From Schistosoma haematobium (taxonomy: Eukaryota; Platyhelminthes; Trematoda; Strigeidida; Schistosomatidae), in assembly GCF_000699445.3 (NCBI RefSeq), contig NC_067202.1, forward strand, positions 7,683,458 through 7,747,457: 64,000 nucleotides of DNA. Reading direction: 5' to 3'. The notes below the pieces were generated by a model that did not search any database, was not told the origin of the DNA, and saw nothing but the letters and a program-made list of their open reading frames with translations. Shown here in pieces: positions 21,900 to 64,000 of the stretch; position 1 is the first letter of the stretch; every line of letters begins with the position of its first letter. A program made the position numbers and the translations under genes.

Positions 21900-22330
21900 G
21901 ACTGCAATTGATCAGTTTCTCTTGGCACATGTACATACTGTGCGGAGTGACACGATATTGCGCTGAATTACAAGCGTTACTAGGAGAGATGGATGGTGGC
22001 TAGCAGTAGGATCCAGGACGCGTATTTCGTTCTATTTGAGACTTGTTATCTGGATTTACTTGCATCTTGATTAATTGCGGTCCTAAACATCATTAGGAAG
22101 TGTCAAATAACCAATACAACAATGAATCGAACTTCACCCTAATCCACAAGCTAGTGGCTATTTGGACTCAGTAGCTAAGTGGATAACATGATGGCGTTTG
22201 AAGTTAACGGTATTGGATTCGAGTCCTGGAGTGTACATCTACTTTGGGATGCAGTTACATTCAATTGACGAGTTCCAAATAGGAAGAAACGTGCATCCTA
22301 GATTCCACTGTTAACCATCTTCCATCTATG
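21900..22330. repeat. Sm-alpha-like copies, inverted pair
   Basis: A minus-strand half (about 21990-22060) and a plus-strand half (about 22150-22325) share GCTAGCCA, GTTCGAG/GATTCGAGTCC and hammerhead remnants. The core boxes are mutated (AUAACAA and UUGACGA in place of CUGANGA), so these look inactive. Confidence 0.6.
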
Positions 22331-22859
22331 CTTTATTTAGTTTGACATTAAAATGCATTTAATTGATCTATTATAGCATATACGGTGGTGATGATGCTGA
22401 TGTCCAAATAAATAGTTTGGGCAAACTTCAGTAATATGGAAACATAGTTAATGTGTTATAAGGATTCAAAGACATTTTACCATTATGGATGACAATACAA
22501 CAAATACTCAACAGGAATACGATTTATATTCTCTGGTATGAAGTATGTGCACCTTTTTGTTTTAAAAATAACTAATACTATTTTCTAGGTTGTAAGCAAC
22601 TAGCAAAAATCCACGAAATAAATGCCTTTACATACTTCTATAATCGTTATTCTTATTCAACGCAAACTTTTATACTTGTCTGATCAAGTTTTTACAACTG
22701 GACCAGTCGTATTACACTAGCGATACTATAGAGGGAGACATAAAACTCGTAACAGAAACATTGATGAACAGAAGTTATTCATAGAAGTTTATAAACCGTT
22801 GGCAACAATATGACGAGACCTACCATATTTTTGGCAATCAAAAACAGATCTATATTATT

Positions 22860-23345
22860 CTAGCGTTCAGAGGTGACTTGAATTGTCTCATGTTGAGACA
22901 AAGACTTAAATCAGCTATCAGTAAGACATTTTATTCAGCTTAACTCATTACTATCGAAAAATCATCATCTATGTTTCACCAAAATTCCAAACAGTATGGA
23001 AACGATTGTGTCACATCTCGCCATGTCTACCAATTTACATGTATATTTTGAAACACAAGCATAGGGAGGAGCAATCGTGATCTTTAATTAGGGTTACTAA
23101 GCACGTACCTAAATGGTTACAAAAATAAATGAACTTCAACAATCATAGACAAGTATCTTCCTCCACTGTAGAACATTCATTTGAGACAGGTCATATGTTT
23201 TATATCAAAACAGCTTTCGTAGTGTTAAACAAGAGTGTCCAAGGGTATATATTATGGTTTATTGAAACCTTGACTATGCAGAAACTAAAACTTGCCTCAT
23301 ATGTTAGAAACCAACTTGTTCTTGCCTTTAATCTATCCTGGTAAT
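22860..23345 (+). pseudogene. Older Penelope-like GIY-YIG relic
   Basis: Translation keeps LRQRLKSA, VYQFTC and SIGR, which parallel MRLKAALT, VYKFTC and YIGR of the young element, but with stops and frame shifts. It ends near 'aatctatcctggtaat', like the 3' end of the ORF at 29243. Confidence 0.5.
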
Positions 23346-23957
23346 ATTATTTTATTATCCAGGGTGGTGAATTTCACATAGTTTTTTACATTGTTCTTAA
23401 CAAGTATATGTATATTCAGATTGTTCGAAGTGTATTACGTAACTAGATCACATAACTCTTATAACCTTCGCCTTCTCATCGCATTATATAAATGTGTCCG
23501 ATAGTCTGAATATTGTAACAAAATAATATCCACGTAACGGATCATACTACAATAAATCTAACAATAGTGCAATTCTTAAAACATTGTGAAACACAATAAC
23601 CAGTTGTAATGAATGATTTGTAGTCCATAAGGATTTAATAAATCAATTAATTACATTGCAAACTAATATGTACCAAATTCTGCTTACAAAAATTTTAAAA
23701 CCCCACCTCAATTACAACTGTATTTCTAATAAGTTTTAAAGTCATAGATCTAGGTACTTTGTAAAGACAATGAAGAAAATTGACAAGCACTGAACAGGTA
23801 AGACACATCAGCAGTATATATCCACAACCCTACCGGGGAAAAAACTCAATTCTTTTAAGTTTCGATGCGAGCTCTTAACCTTTTAGATCAATTCATAATG
23901 TTGTCTAACCCCCTATATATAGTTAAAATATTTTTGTTACAAAAGAGTACAACATAC

Positions 23958-24173
23958 ATTTCTTCATTTCTCTCATTTTCTATTGAAAACATCGAATTCA
24001 ATTCTGGGAAACGTTTGATCCAATCTTGAATATCTTGTTCAATCAGTTTTTTGAGGAAATTTGATTCATCTTCATTTGGTAGTTCATTTACTTGTAAAAT
24101 ATTATCATCCTTTGAAGTTTGATGACATTTTGGATATGATACTAAATGAAATTTAATTGACAAGAATTCAGAG
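23958..24173 (-). CDS. Candidate exon of unknown gene
   Basis: Open minus-strand segment flanked by an acceptor (TTAACAG) and a donor (GTATGT). It encodes an acidic/charged peptide, …NELPNEDESNFLKKLIEQ and DIQDWIKRFPELNSMFS. Composition looks coding and it is not a repeat copy within this window. It may be a late exon of the CFAP221-like gene, separated from it by the PLE insertion, or belong to another gene. No family recognised. Confidence 0.35.
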
Positions 24174-24289
24174 CTGTTAACTAATTCGCGATCCTTCGTT
24201 AATATAAAAATAACTTACAAATAAAGCTAAAAGTTTTAAATTCAATAACTAGAGGATTGCTCCTGGTTGTCCACTGATGAAAATTTAAC

Positions 24290-24301
24290 ATATCAGGCAA
24301 A
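24290..24301. repeat. Target-site duplication, left
   Basis: atatcaggcaaa, repeated at 29744-29755. It brackets the whole two-copy Penelope insertion. Confidence 0.75.
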
Positions 24302-24374
24302 TTTCATACACATAGTTCCCTTTATTATCTTAAATAGAGCAAGAACAAAGATTGGTGCAGAATAATACGAACTC

Positions 24375-24663
24375 ATTTTATTTCGTTAGGTTCTCATCAG
24401 CTGCTTACAACCTAAATTATTTGAAATTCAAATTATTACAGATATTGACATCTTTATACATAAGAGTGTGATTAAGGATCAATACATGTGTATGATGATG
24501 TAGCAAGCAAAGATTCAGATAGAGTTAATGAGCTCATAAAATGTTTGATTCGAATAAATAAATAAAGTTAGAGAGGGGAAGTTCTGGAACATTGAAATAG
24601 TGATTAGAACAATAAATAAGAACTTTCGTCTAAATTTGAATGAATAGTTTCACAATATTTGGG
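24375..24663 (-). repeat. pLTR of the inverted PLE copy
   Basis: Reverse complement of 26515-26802 and 29458-29745 with very few differences. On the minus strand it runs on into the first codons of a following ORF (to 24302), so the hammerhead 3' half is present here. Confidence 0.85.
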
Positions 24664-24877
24664 CGCCGAGTTAATTTGAGACATTAAAAAGAAGAATATA
24701 TTTGTAAAATCTCAGCGAATGATTAGAACTCATGAAAATAGATTAATGGTAATAAAGAAAATATGAATTGAAATCAATCAGTTATATATGATGTAATTTA
24801 TATTTCAGAAAGAGTTGGAATAATGACGTAATAAATAAATAAATAGGAGCAAATTAATAGAAAGAGTGGGGTTATTG

Positions 24878-25564
24878 TTACCAGGGTAAGGAAAGATTTA
24901 TTACTGTCTCTTTTTGTATACATAGATCTGGTTTTAAACGTTTGATTGCTAACGCTTCAGCGAATTTCAAAAGGTTCGAGTTTGATTGTTTGTTAATCAC
25001 CTTGAAGGACTTCAGTATATCAGCTTTATGTCCTGTATCAAGGAGATGTCTTGCGATAGCACTGTTGAATGAGTTCAATCCATTTAATCTTAAACTTTTA
25101 GGAATATGTTCTTTGAATCGGACGTAGGCTCTCCTTTCTGTTCTACCAATGTAACTGCTTTGGCAGGTACATGTAAATTTGTATACACAGTTGGTGGTAA
25201 CATGAAAGGGATACCTGTCGACCTTTGATTGTGTCAAAGAACATGTTGTTTTGGACAGGACAATCAATTTCGCTGCAGGATAGGTTCTTGTCAGTGCAGC
25301 TTTTAGTCTCATATTGATTGATCCTGTGACATCGTCACCTTTGAATTGAAGTTTAATAAAAATAGGCTTTTTATTTGCTGTAATTTCTTTCGGTTTTTTA
25401 TCTTCACATTTGCCGTATTTCTCAATAAATTTCAGTGGGTATCCGTTATTCTTTAAACATTTTTTAACATTCATAACTTCCTCTTCTAGAGTATCGGAAG
25501 TACATATTCTTTCTGTTCTGTAAAACAGTGTTTTGACCAGTGCCTTTTGTAACTGATTGGACAA
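24878..25564 (-). CDS. PLE GIY-YIG endonuclease domain (inverted copy)
   Basis: 228 residues, C-terminal part of the Penelope polyprotein. Cys-rich linker, then VYKFTCTCQSSYIGRTERR and RFKEHI, the GIY-YIG nuclease signature, followed by GHKAD and the conserved end KRLKPDLCIQKE. This is the intact version: it has six A's at the site where the plus copy has five. It overlaps the end of the RT ORF in another frame; the first residues are not a true start but frame-shifted continuation of RT. Confidence 0.85.
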   Translation of the reverse strand: MSNQLQKALVKTLFYRTERICTSDTLEEEVMNVKKCLKNNGYPLKFIEKYGKCEDKKPKEITANKKPIFIKLQFKGDDVTGSINMRLKAALTRTYPAAKLIVLSKTTCSLTQSKVDRYPFHVTTNCVYKFTCTCQSSYIGRTERRAYVRFKEHIPKSLRLNGLNSFNSAIARHLLDTGHKADILKSFKVINKQSNSNLLKFAEALAIKRLKPDLCIQKETVINLSLPW

Positions 25565-26514
25565 AAGCTATTGAAATTAAGATAACTACCATTCCATGTG
25601 TCTTTCTTATAAACTGAACGTTGAACTGTACCATCTTTTCTTCTTTTCATCGCAATATCGAGAAAATGGAACTTGTTTTCTTTTTCATGTTCCATAGTGA
25701 AATGGATATTCGGATGTGCTTCGTTGAAAAACTCTAGCAGATTTATTGCTTGTTGTTTATTATTACATACGATGAAGGTATCATCAACATACCTCGAATA
25801 ATACGTCATTTCATCAATCGCTCGTTTGAGTTTGGTTCTTTCGAGGTTAGCCATGAAAATATCTGCTAGGACAGGACCTAACGGACTTCCCATCGCTACA
25901 CCATCGGTTTGTTTGTATATGATATCGTTGAACTGGAACTGAACATCTTTTGTACAAATGAGTAATAGTCGTTTGAATTCTGGTACTGGTAGAGGTAGGA
26001 TGTCAGAATGTTGACAAATTATGTCTATGGTCTCAAGAAGTGGTATTTTTGTAAACAAAGATGTTACATCAAAAGAAACCATAAACTTACCAGCAATATT
26101 TATGTGATTCATGCTGTCAGCAAATACAAATGAATCCTTTAGTGTATAGGTGGCTAGTCGTTGACGCACTGGTTCTAACTTATCTGCCAACCATCGTGCA
26201 ACTTTGTGGTATGGTGAATTGATCATTGACAAGATAGGTCTAAGAGGATAACCTTGTTTATGTATTTTCGGTAATCCATACATGTGGGGCAAACGAGACC
26301 CACGAGGTCGTAGATTATTGTAAGTAGAGTTATCGATCATCTTCTTTTTCAGAAGATCTCTGAGTACTTTGGTGATTCTTTTCTCAATGGAATCAGTTAA
26401 GTCTTTGTTACTTTTCTCTAACTTGAATCTCATATGGTCGTTCAAGATGGACTTCATCTTAAAAACATAATCTGTTTTGTTCATTAGAATAACACTTGAG
26501 CCTTTGTCTGACCG
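25486..26514 (-). pseudogene. PLE reverse transcriptase, 5'-truncated (inverted copy)
   Basis: Open to the truncation point at 26514. Contains LPHMYGLPKIHKQGYPLRP, FDVTSLFTKIPL, GVAMGSPLGP and the catalytic YVDD box (YSRYVDDTF). The N-terminal third of the full ORF is missing, so it is not a complete gene. It ends at the same premature stop as the plus copy. Confidence 0.88.
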
Positions 26515-26802
26515 CCCAAATATTGTGAAACTATTCGTTCAAATTTAGACGAAAGTTCTTATTTATTGTTCTAATCACTATTTCAATGTTCCAGAACTTC
26601 CCTCTCTAACTTTATTTATTTATTCGAATCAAACATTTTATGAGCTCATTAACTCTATCTGAATCTTTGCTTGCTACATCATCATACACATGTATTGATC
26701 CTTAATCACACTCTTATGTATAAAGATGTCAATATCTGTAATAATTTGAATTTCAAATAATTTAGGTTGTAAGCAGCTGATGAGAACCTAACGAAATAAA
26801 AT
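26515..26802 (+). repeat. 5' pLTR of full PLE copy
   Basis: 288 bp, direct repeat of 29458-29745. Starts 'cccaaatattgtgaaact' at the join with the inverted copy and ends at the ORF ATG. Presumably holds the promoter, since it lies directly before the ORF (inference). Confidence 0.88.
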
Positions 26803-26823
26803 GAGTTCGTATTATTCTGCACC
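26765..26823 (+). ncRNA. Hammerhead-like motif across pLTR end and first codons of PLE ORF
   Basis: CUGAUGA at 26777-26783; GAAA at 26793-26796; stem III AUAA/UUAU closing near 26815; AUU site with predicted cleavage 26816/26817; stem I GCAG (26773-26776) with CUGC (26817-26820), extended by GGU (26765-26767) with ACC (26821-26823). Stem II is only G84-C92 in a 9-nt segment, which is unusual and lowers confidence. Hammerheads have been reported in Penelope-like elements. Confidence 0.55.
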
Positions 26824-28636
26824 AATCTTTGTTCTTGCTCTATTTAAGATAATAAAGGGAACTATGTGTATGAAATTTCTCAAAATGCGTCTCCCTGCAC
26901 AGTCATTCAAGTCACTGAATCGTCTGGTGACAATACGCTGCAGAATATCAAGAGAAATAACTCGACTAAAGTTTTTTGATGAATGTCTCAAGTCATGCCG
27001 TTTCCCACGTCAGTTCTTAAAGTCTTTACGCTCATTTAAACTTCCGCCTTCTCTTAAAAATCTTCGACGCATCACAAAATCTCACATTGAATCAACCAAG
27101 TTACTGATTGAACGTTTGAGGGCAGAAACTAATGCCTTTGATGAATTAATCAACAATCTAAGTATCGTATGTCGCATAAAATTTATCAACTTTATACAAG
27201 ATCTGCAAAGCAAAATATGCAAGAATTTCCACGTAACTTTGTCAAAGACTCTGTCAAAGGAACAAATATGTTTTGGCTTTCCGGAAAACCCCGAAAAGTT
27301 TCTCTATAATCTATCAACAATGAAGTTAAATCAAATAGAAACAGAAGCCTTGTCACTTGGATTTAAATTTCATATCCCCAAAACACATGCCGACAGAATC
27401 GACACAGAAACTCAATTTGGGAATTTATTTGATCAAATTAAAGAGTTGCACCCAGTTAGTGAAGAAAAGAAAGGCTGGTTTAAATCTAAACTAGTCGATA
27501 TTGCAAACCAATATCTTGTTTCACCCGCACCACAGTCTAAGCTTTTATCCAAAGACCACCAAACAGCATTACGAAATATTAAACGAAATGACGATATAAT
27601 GATATTACGGTCAGACAAAGGCTCAAGTGTTGTTCTAATGAACAAAACAGATTATGTTTTTAAGATGAAGTCCATCTTGAACGACCATATGAGATTCAAG
27701 TTAGAGAAAAGTAACAAAGACTTAACTGATTCCATTGAGAAAAGAATCACCAAAGTACTCAGAGATCTTCTGAAAAAGAAGATGATCGATAACTCTACTT
27801 ACAATAATCTACGACCTCGTGGGTCTCGTTTGCCCCACATGTATGGATTACCGAAAATACATAAACAAGGTTATCCTCTTAGACCTATCTTGTCAATGAT
27901 CAATTCACCATACCACAAAGTTGCACGATGGTTGGCAGATAAGTTAGAACCAGTGCGTCAACGACTAGCCACCTATACACTAAAGGATTCATTTGTATTT
28001 GCTGACAGCATGAATCACATAAATATTGCTGGTAAGTTTATGGTTTCTTTTGATGTAACATCTTTGTTTACAAAAATACCACTTCTTGAGACCATAGACA
28101 TAATTTGTCAACATTCTGACATCCTACCTCTACCAGTACCAGAATTCAAACGACTATTACTCATTTGTACAAAAGATGTTCAGTTCCAGTTCAACGATAT
28201 CATATACAAACAAACCGATGGTGTAGCGATGGGAAGTCCGTTAGGTCCTGTCCTAGCAGATATTTTCATGGCTAACCTCGAAAGAACCAAACTCAAACGA
28301 GCGATTGATGAAATGACGTATTATTCGAGGTATGTTGATGATACCTTCATCGTATGTAATAATAAACAACAAGCAATAAATCTGCTAGAGTTTTTCAACG
28401 AAGCACATCCGAATATCCATTTCACTATGGAACATGAAAAAGAAAACAAGTTCCATTTTCTCGATATTGCGATGAAAAGAAGAAAAGATGGTACAGTTCA
28501 ACGTTCAGTTTATAAGAAAGACACATGGAATGGTAGTTATCTTAATTTCAATAGCTTTTGTCCAATCAGTTACAAAAGGCACTGGTCAAAACACTGTTTT
28601 ACAGAACAGAAAGAATATGTACTTCCGATACTCTAG
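26801..28636 (+). CDS. Penelope-like reverse transcriptase ORF (full copy)
   Basis: 611 codons from the ATG at the pLTR border. The N-terminal 280 residues are basic and of the PLE type. RT follows: GLPKIHKQGYPLRP (about 350-370), FDVTSLFTK (about 416), GVAMGSPLGP (about 473), YVDDTF (about 510). The ORF stops at 28634-28636 because of a one-base loss in the KR-ALVK region near 28580, shared with the inverted copy; the true protein family runs on into the GIY-YIG domain. The first ATG sits inside the hammerhead-like motif; a second in-frame ATG is at codon 22. Confidence 0.9.
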   Translation: MSSYYSAPIFVLALFKIIKGTMCMKFLKMRLPAQSFKSLNRLVTIRCRISREITRLKFFDECLKSCRFPRQFLKSLRSFKLPPSLKNLRRITKSHIESTKLLIERLRAETNAFDELINNLSIVCRIKFINFIQDLQSKICKNFHVTLSKTLSKEQICFGFPENPEKFLYNLSTMKLNQIETEALSLGFKFHIPKTHADRIDTETQFGNLFDQIKELHPVSEEKKGWFKSKLVDIANQYLVSPAPQSKLLSKDHQTALRNIKRNDDIMILRSDKGSSVVLMNKTDYVFKMKSILNDHMRFKLEKSNKDLTDSIEKRITKVLRDLLKKKMIDNSTYNNLRPRGSRLPHMYGLPKIHKQGYPLRPILSMINSPYHKVARWLADKLEPVRQRLATYTLKDSFVFADSMNHINIAGKFMVSFDVTSLFTKIPLLETIDIICQHSDILPLPVPEFKRLLLICTKDVQFQFNDIIYKQTDGVAMGSPLGPVLADIFMANLERTKLKRAIDEMTYYSRYVDDTFIVCNNKQQAINLLEFFNEAHPNIHFTMEHEKENKFHFLDIAMKRRKDGTVQRSVYKKDTWNGSYLNFNSFCPISYKRHWSKHCFTEQKEYVLPIL

Positions 28637-29243
28637 AAGAGGAAGTTATGAATGTTAAAAAATGTTTAAAGAATAACGGATACCCACGGAAATTTATTGA
28701 GAAATACGGCAAATGTGAAGATAAAAACCGAAAGAAATTACAGCAAATAAAAAGCCTATTTTTATTAAACTTCAATTCAAAGGTGACGATGTCACAGGAT
28801 CAATCAATATGAGACTAAAAGCTGCACTGACAAGAACCTATCCTGCAGCGAAATTGATTGTCCTGTCCAAAACAACATGTTCTTTGACACAATCAAAGGT
28901 CGACAGGTATCCCTTTCATGTTACCACCAACTGTGTATACAAATTTACATGTACCTGCCAAAGCAGTTACATTGGTAGAACAGAAAGGAGAGCCTACGTC
29001 CGATTCAAAGAACATATTCCTAAAAGTTTAAGATTAAATGGATTGAACTCATTCAACAGTGCTATCGCAAGACATCTCCTTGATACAGGACATAAAGCTG
29101 ATATACTGAAGTCCTTCAAGGTGATTAACAAACAATCAAACTCGAACCTTTTGAAATTCGCTGAAGCGTTAGCAATCAAACGTTTAAAACCAGATCTATG
29201 TATACAAAAAGAGACAGTAATAAATCTTTCCTTACCCTGGTAA
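28558..29243 (+). pseudogene. PLE GIY-YIG domain with an extra frameshift (full copy)
   Basis: The frame from 28558 is lost after 28722, where the copy has five A's (28723-28727) against six in the inverted copy. The correct frame resumes in 28809-29243, with VYKFTCTCQSSYIGRTERR, RFKEHI and stop at 29241-29243. The full copy therefore has two frame changes after RT. Confidence 0.85.
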
Positions 29244-29457
29244 CAATAACCCCACTCTTTCTATTAATTTGCTCCTATTTATTTATTTATTACGTCATTA
29301 TTCCAACTCTTTCTGAAATATAAATTACATCATATATAACTGATTGATTTCAATTCATATTTTCTTTATTACCATTAATCTATTTTCATGAGTTCTAATC
29401 ATTCGCTGAGATTTTACAAATATATTCTTCTTTTTAATGTCTCAAATTAACTCGGCG

Positions 29458-29745
29458 CCCAAATATTGTGAAACTATTCATTCAAATTTAGACGAAAGTT
29501 CTTATTTATTGTTCTAATCACTATTTCAATGTTCCAGAACTTCCCTCTCTAACTTTATTTATTTATTCGAATCAAACATTTTATGAGCTCATTAACTCTA
29601 TCTGAATCTTTGCTTGCTACATCATCATACACATGTATTGATCCTTAATCACACTCTTATGTATAAAGATGTCAATATCTGTAATAATTTGAATTTCAAA
29701 TAATTTAGGTTGTAAGCAGCTGATGAGAACCTAACGAAATAAAAT
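29458..29745 (+). repeat. 3' pLTR of full PLE copy
   Basis: Direct repeat of 26515-26802, ending '…cgaaataaaat' at the target duplication. The hammerhead 3' half is absent because genomic flank follows directly. Confidence 0.88.
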
Positions 29746-29755
29746 ATCAGGCAAA
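29744..29755. repeat. Target-site duplication, right
   Basis: atatcaggcaaa, matching 24290-24301. Confidence 0.75.
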
Positions 29756-30245
29756 GTTTTGTAAGACCACATGTTAAATGCGATAAGATTGTATAGCGAA
29801 TGACCCCATCAGTAAACGAGGTGTCATCCACAAAATAGTTTAAAAGTTTTGAAAATAAGCTTGTCAGTTTCATGCTGTAGTCTGTAATCTTACATATTAT
29901 CCTACATATATCGTTGTTTTCAATGTTTTTCAAGTTAATAAATGGACTTTGTATATGAAAATGGTAGATATAGTAAAAACTCCACAATACCACCCTGTAC
30001 TAAGCTAGATGTGGAAAAAGGTCGTATATTCGACATTGTGTAGAAGTTAAAAAACATTGAAACATCTATTAAGTTATCCAGCCGTTATGCAGTTCGTTGG
30101 ATAAATCTGAAGCATTCCTCGAAAAAGTCCAGAAGGGCCATGAAAATGCCGGGAAAAATTTTGTCTAATAAGAGTTGAATGGACGCTTCCCAGAAGCATC
30201 CAGAAAGAGAAACATTATATGTCACGTTTTCGACTGGATGATTAC

Positions 30246-30530
30246 CTATTCTGTTGCTATGATTATTATGGTCCCAGAAGCTTCCAGGAGCTCAAGGCCG
30301 TCTGAAATACTATAAATAATTTCAATATTCTTTGCATAAATTAACCATGGAGTAAAATGTTCTGTGAATGCTTTCTGTCTTTTCTCTTGTGCCCAAGTTA
30401 TCGTGTAGAAGATATCAGAATTACAGTGAGCAGTAACAGTAAATATACTGGAATCATTCACTCCCTCAATACATTGATATTCTTTTAATAAACGCTTTTC
30501 AATCAAAGAAATTCGCAAACAATTAAAGTC
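30246..30530 (-). CDS. Possible terminal exon or ORF, unknown
   Basis: Open minus-strand segment (CLRISLIEKRLLKEYQ, FTVTAHCNSDIFYTITWAQ). An acceptor GTAG before ACTTTAATTG would fit the phase of the exon at 30779-31019. The downstream half includes 'gagctcctggaagcttctggg', which looks repeat-like, so the real exon, if any, is shorter. No family recognised. Confidence 0.25.
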   Translation of the reverse strand, partial: DFNCLRISLIEKRLLKEYQCIEGVNDSSIFTVTAHCNSDIFYTITWAQEKRQKAFTEHFTPWLIYAKNIEIIYSISDGLELLEASGTIIIIATE

Positions 30531-30778
30531 TACTTCTGTTGTAGAAGTTCTGAGAGTTTCTATTCAAAGACTGAAATATATAGTATGCTAGCTACAAAGC
30601 ACTAAGGATGGGAGTTCAATCCACTCATGTGGAACTATGATTGAACATTACTCACAAACTACAAAGTGGAGAAGATACACTGTTGTTCGCTGTTCTCTGA
30701 GTGTTTTATTAGCCCTCCAAATAATATCACTTCATAATGAGAAGTAACTACAAAACATCATATGTTGCTATGACTTAC

Positions 30779-63911
<33,133 letters not shown>

Positions 63912-64000
63912 GTTGAAATTGACGAAAGTAGTAAGTACAAGGTTCACGTCAGAAATTATGACAAGCAAGTAAAATCTAATAGTGGTTCAAAGGTGATCAT

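Larger units (their letters stand above)
17849..24289. other. Intergenic region rich in old repeats
   Basis: Contains Sm-alpha-like copies (18720-19140, 21900-22330), a tRNA-like repeat fragment (about 18190-18500), a LINE tail (20220-20640), PLE relics (20940-21245, 22860-23345), a foldback relic (21350-21540) and one possible exon (23958-24173). No other coding region could be supported. Confidence 0.5.
24302..29745. mobile_element. Recent Penelope-like element: inverted truncated copy plus full copy
   Basis: Left unit (24302-26514) is minus-oriented. It carries 73 bp of ORF start, a pLTR (24375-24663), the GIY-YIG ORF and the 3' half of the RT ORF, and is cut at codon 270 or so of the full ORF. 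At 26514/26515 it joins a plus-oriented full copy: pLTR, complete ORF, GIY-YIG region, second pLTR (29458-29745). The halves are nearly identical, so insertion is recent and likely a single event. Penelope-like elements are endonuclease-bearing retroelements with RT related to telomerase and are known to leave such inverted or tandem partial units. Confidence 0.9.

Overview
This window is AT-rich metazoan DNA from a schistosome-type blood fluke (Schistosoma or a close relative). Three things point there: protein-coding genes split into small exons by kilobase introns, very many retroposons, and SINE-like repeats carrying hammerhead ribozyme cores of the Sm-alpha kind. No bacterial operon structure is present. 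The species cannot be fixed from sequence reading alone.

Three host genes are supported. (1) Plus strand, 1-13549: the 3' part of a SENP1/Ulp1-type SUMO protease. Ten exons join in one frame over 1242 nt, and the catalytic His, Asp, Gln and Cys have the same spacing as in human SENP1. The 5' end lies outside the window. (2) Minus strand, 16916-17848: an intronless secreted protein with a C-type-lectin-like domain and a Thr/Asn-rich, heavily glycosylatable tail. (3) Minus strand, about 63911 down to about 30779: a CFAP221 (PCDP1)-like gene of the ciliary central apparatus. Ten exons have compatible splice phases; the first exon junction is unresolved. A further exon-like segment (23958-24173) and an ORF (30246-30530) on the same strand could be its 3' end or another gene.

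Most of the rest is mobile DNA. 24290-29755 holds a recent Penelope-like element (PLE): a 5'-truncated inverted copy joined head-to-head to a full copy, with three pLTRs and a 12-bp target-site duplication. 43828-47046 is a full-length but broken RTE-like LINE with a 13-bp target duplication, inside a CFAP221 intron. 60049-63165 is an LTR element with two identical 384-bp LTRs and no gag/pol reading frame, in another CFAP221 intron. 51349-52463 is a (TAG)n-(CAG)n-(TAG)n array with 138 uninterrupted CAG units; a CFAP221 pre-mRNA would carry it as CUG.

Dispersed through introns and intergenic DNA are Sm-alpha-like copies, a second family of foldback repeats that combine tRNA-like sequence with a hammerhead core, 3' ends of other LINEs with TGAC tails, and PLE relics. 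The main theme is self-cleaving RNA: hammerhead-type cores occur in the PLE pLTRs, in Sm-alpha copies, in the foldback family and in one further repeat. Most are visibly mutated; the one at 18755-18798 looks intact.
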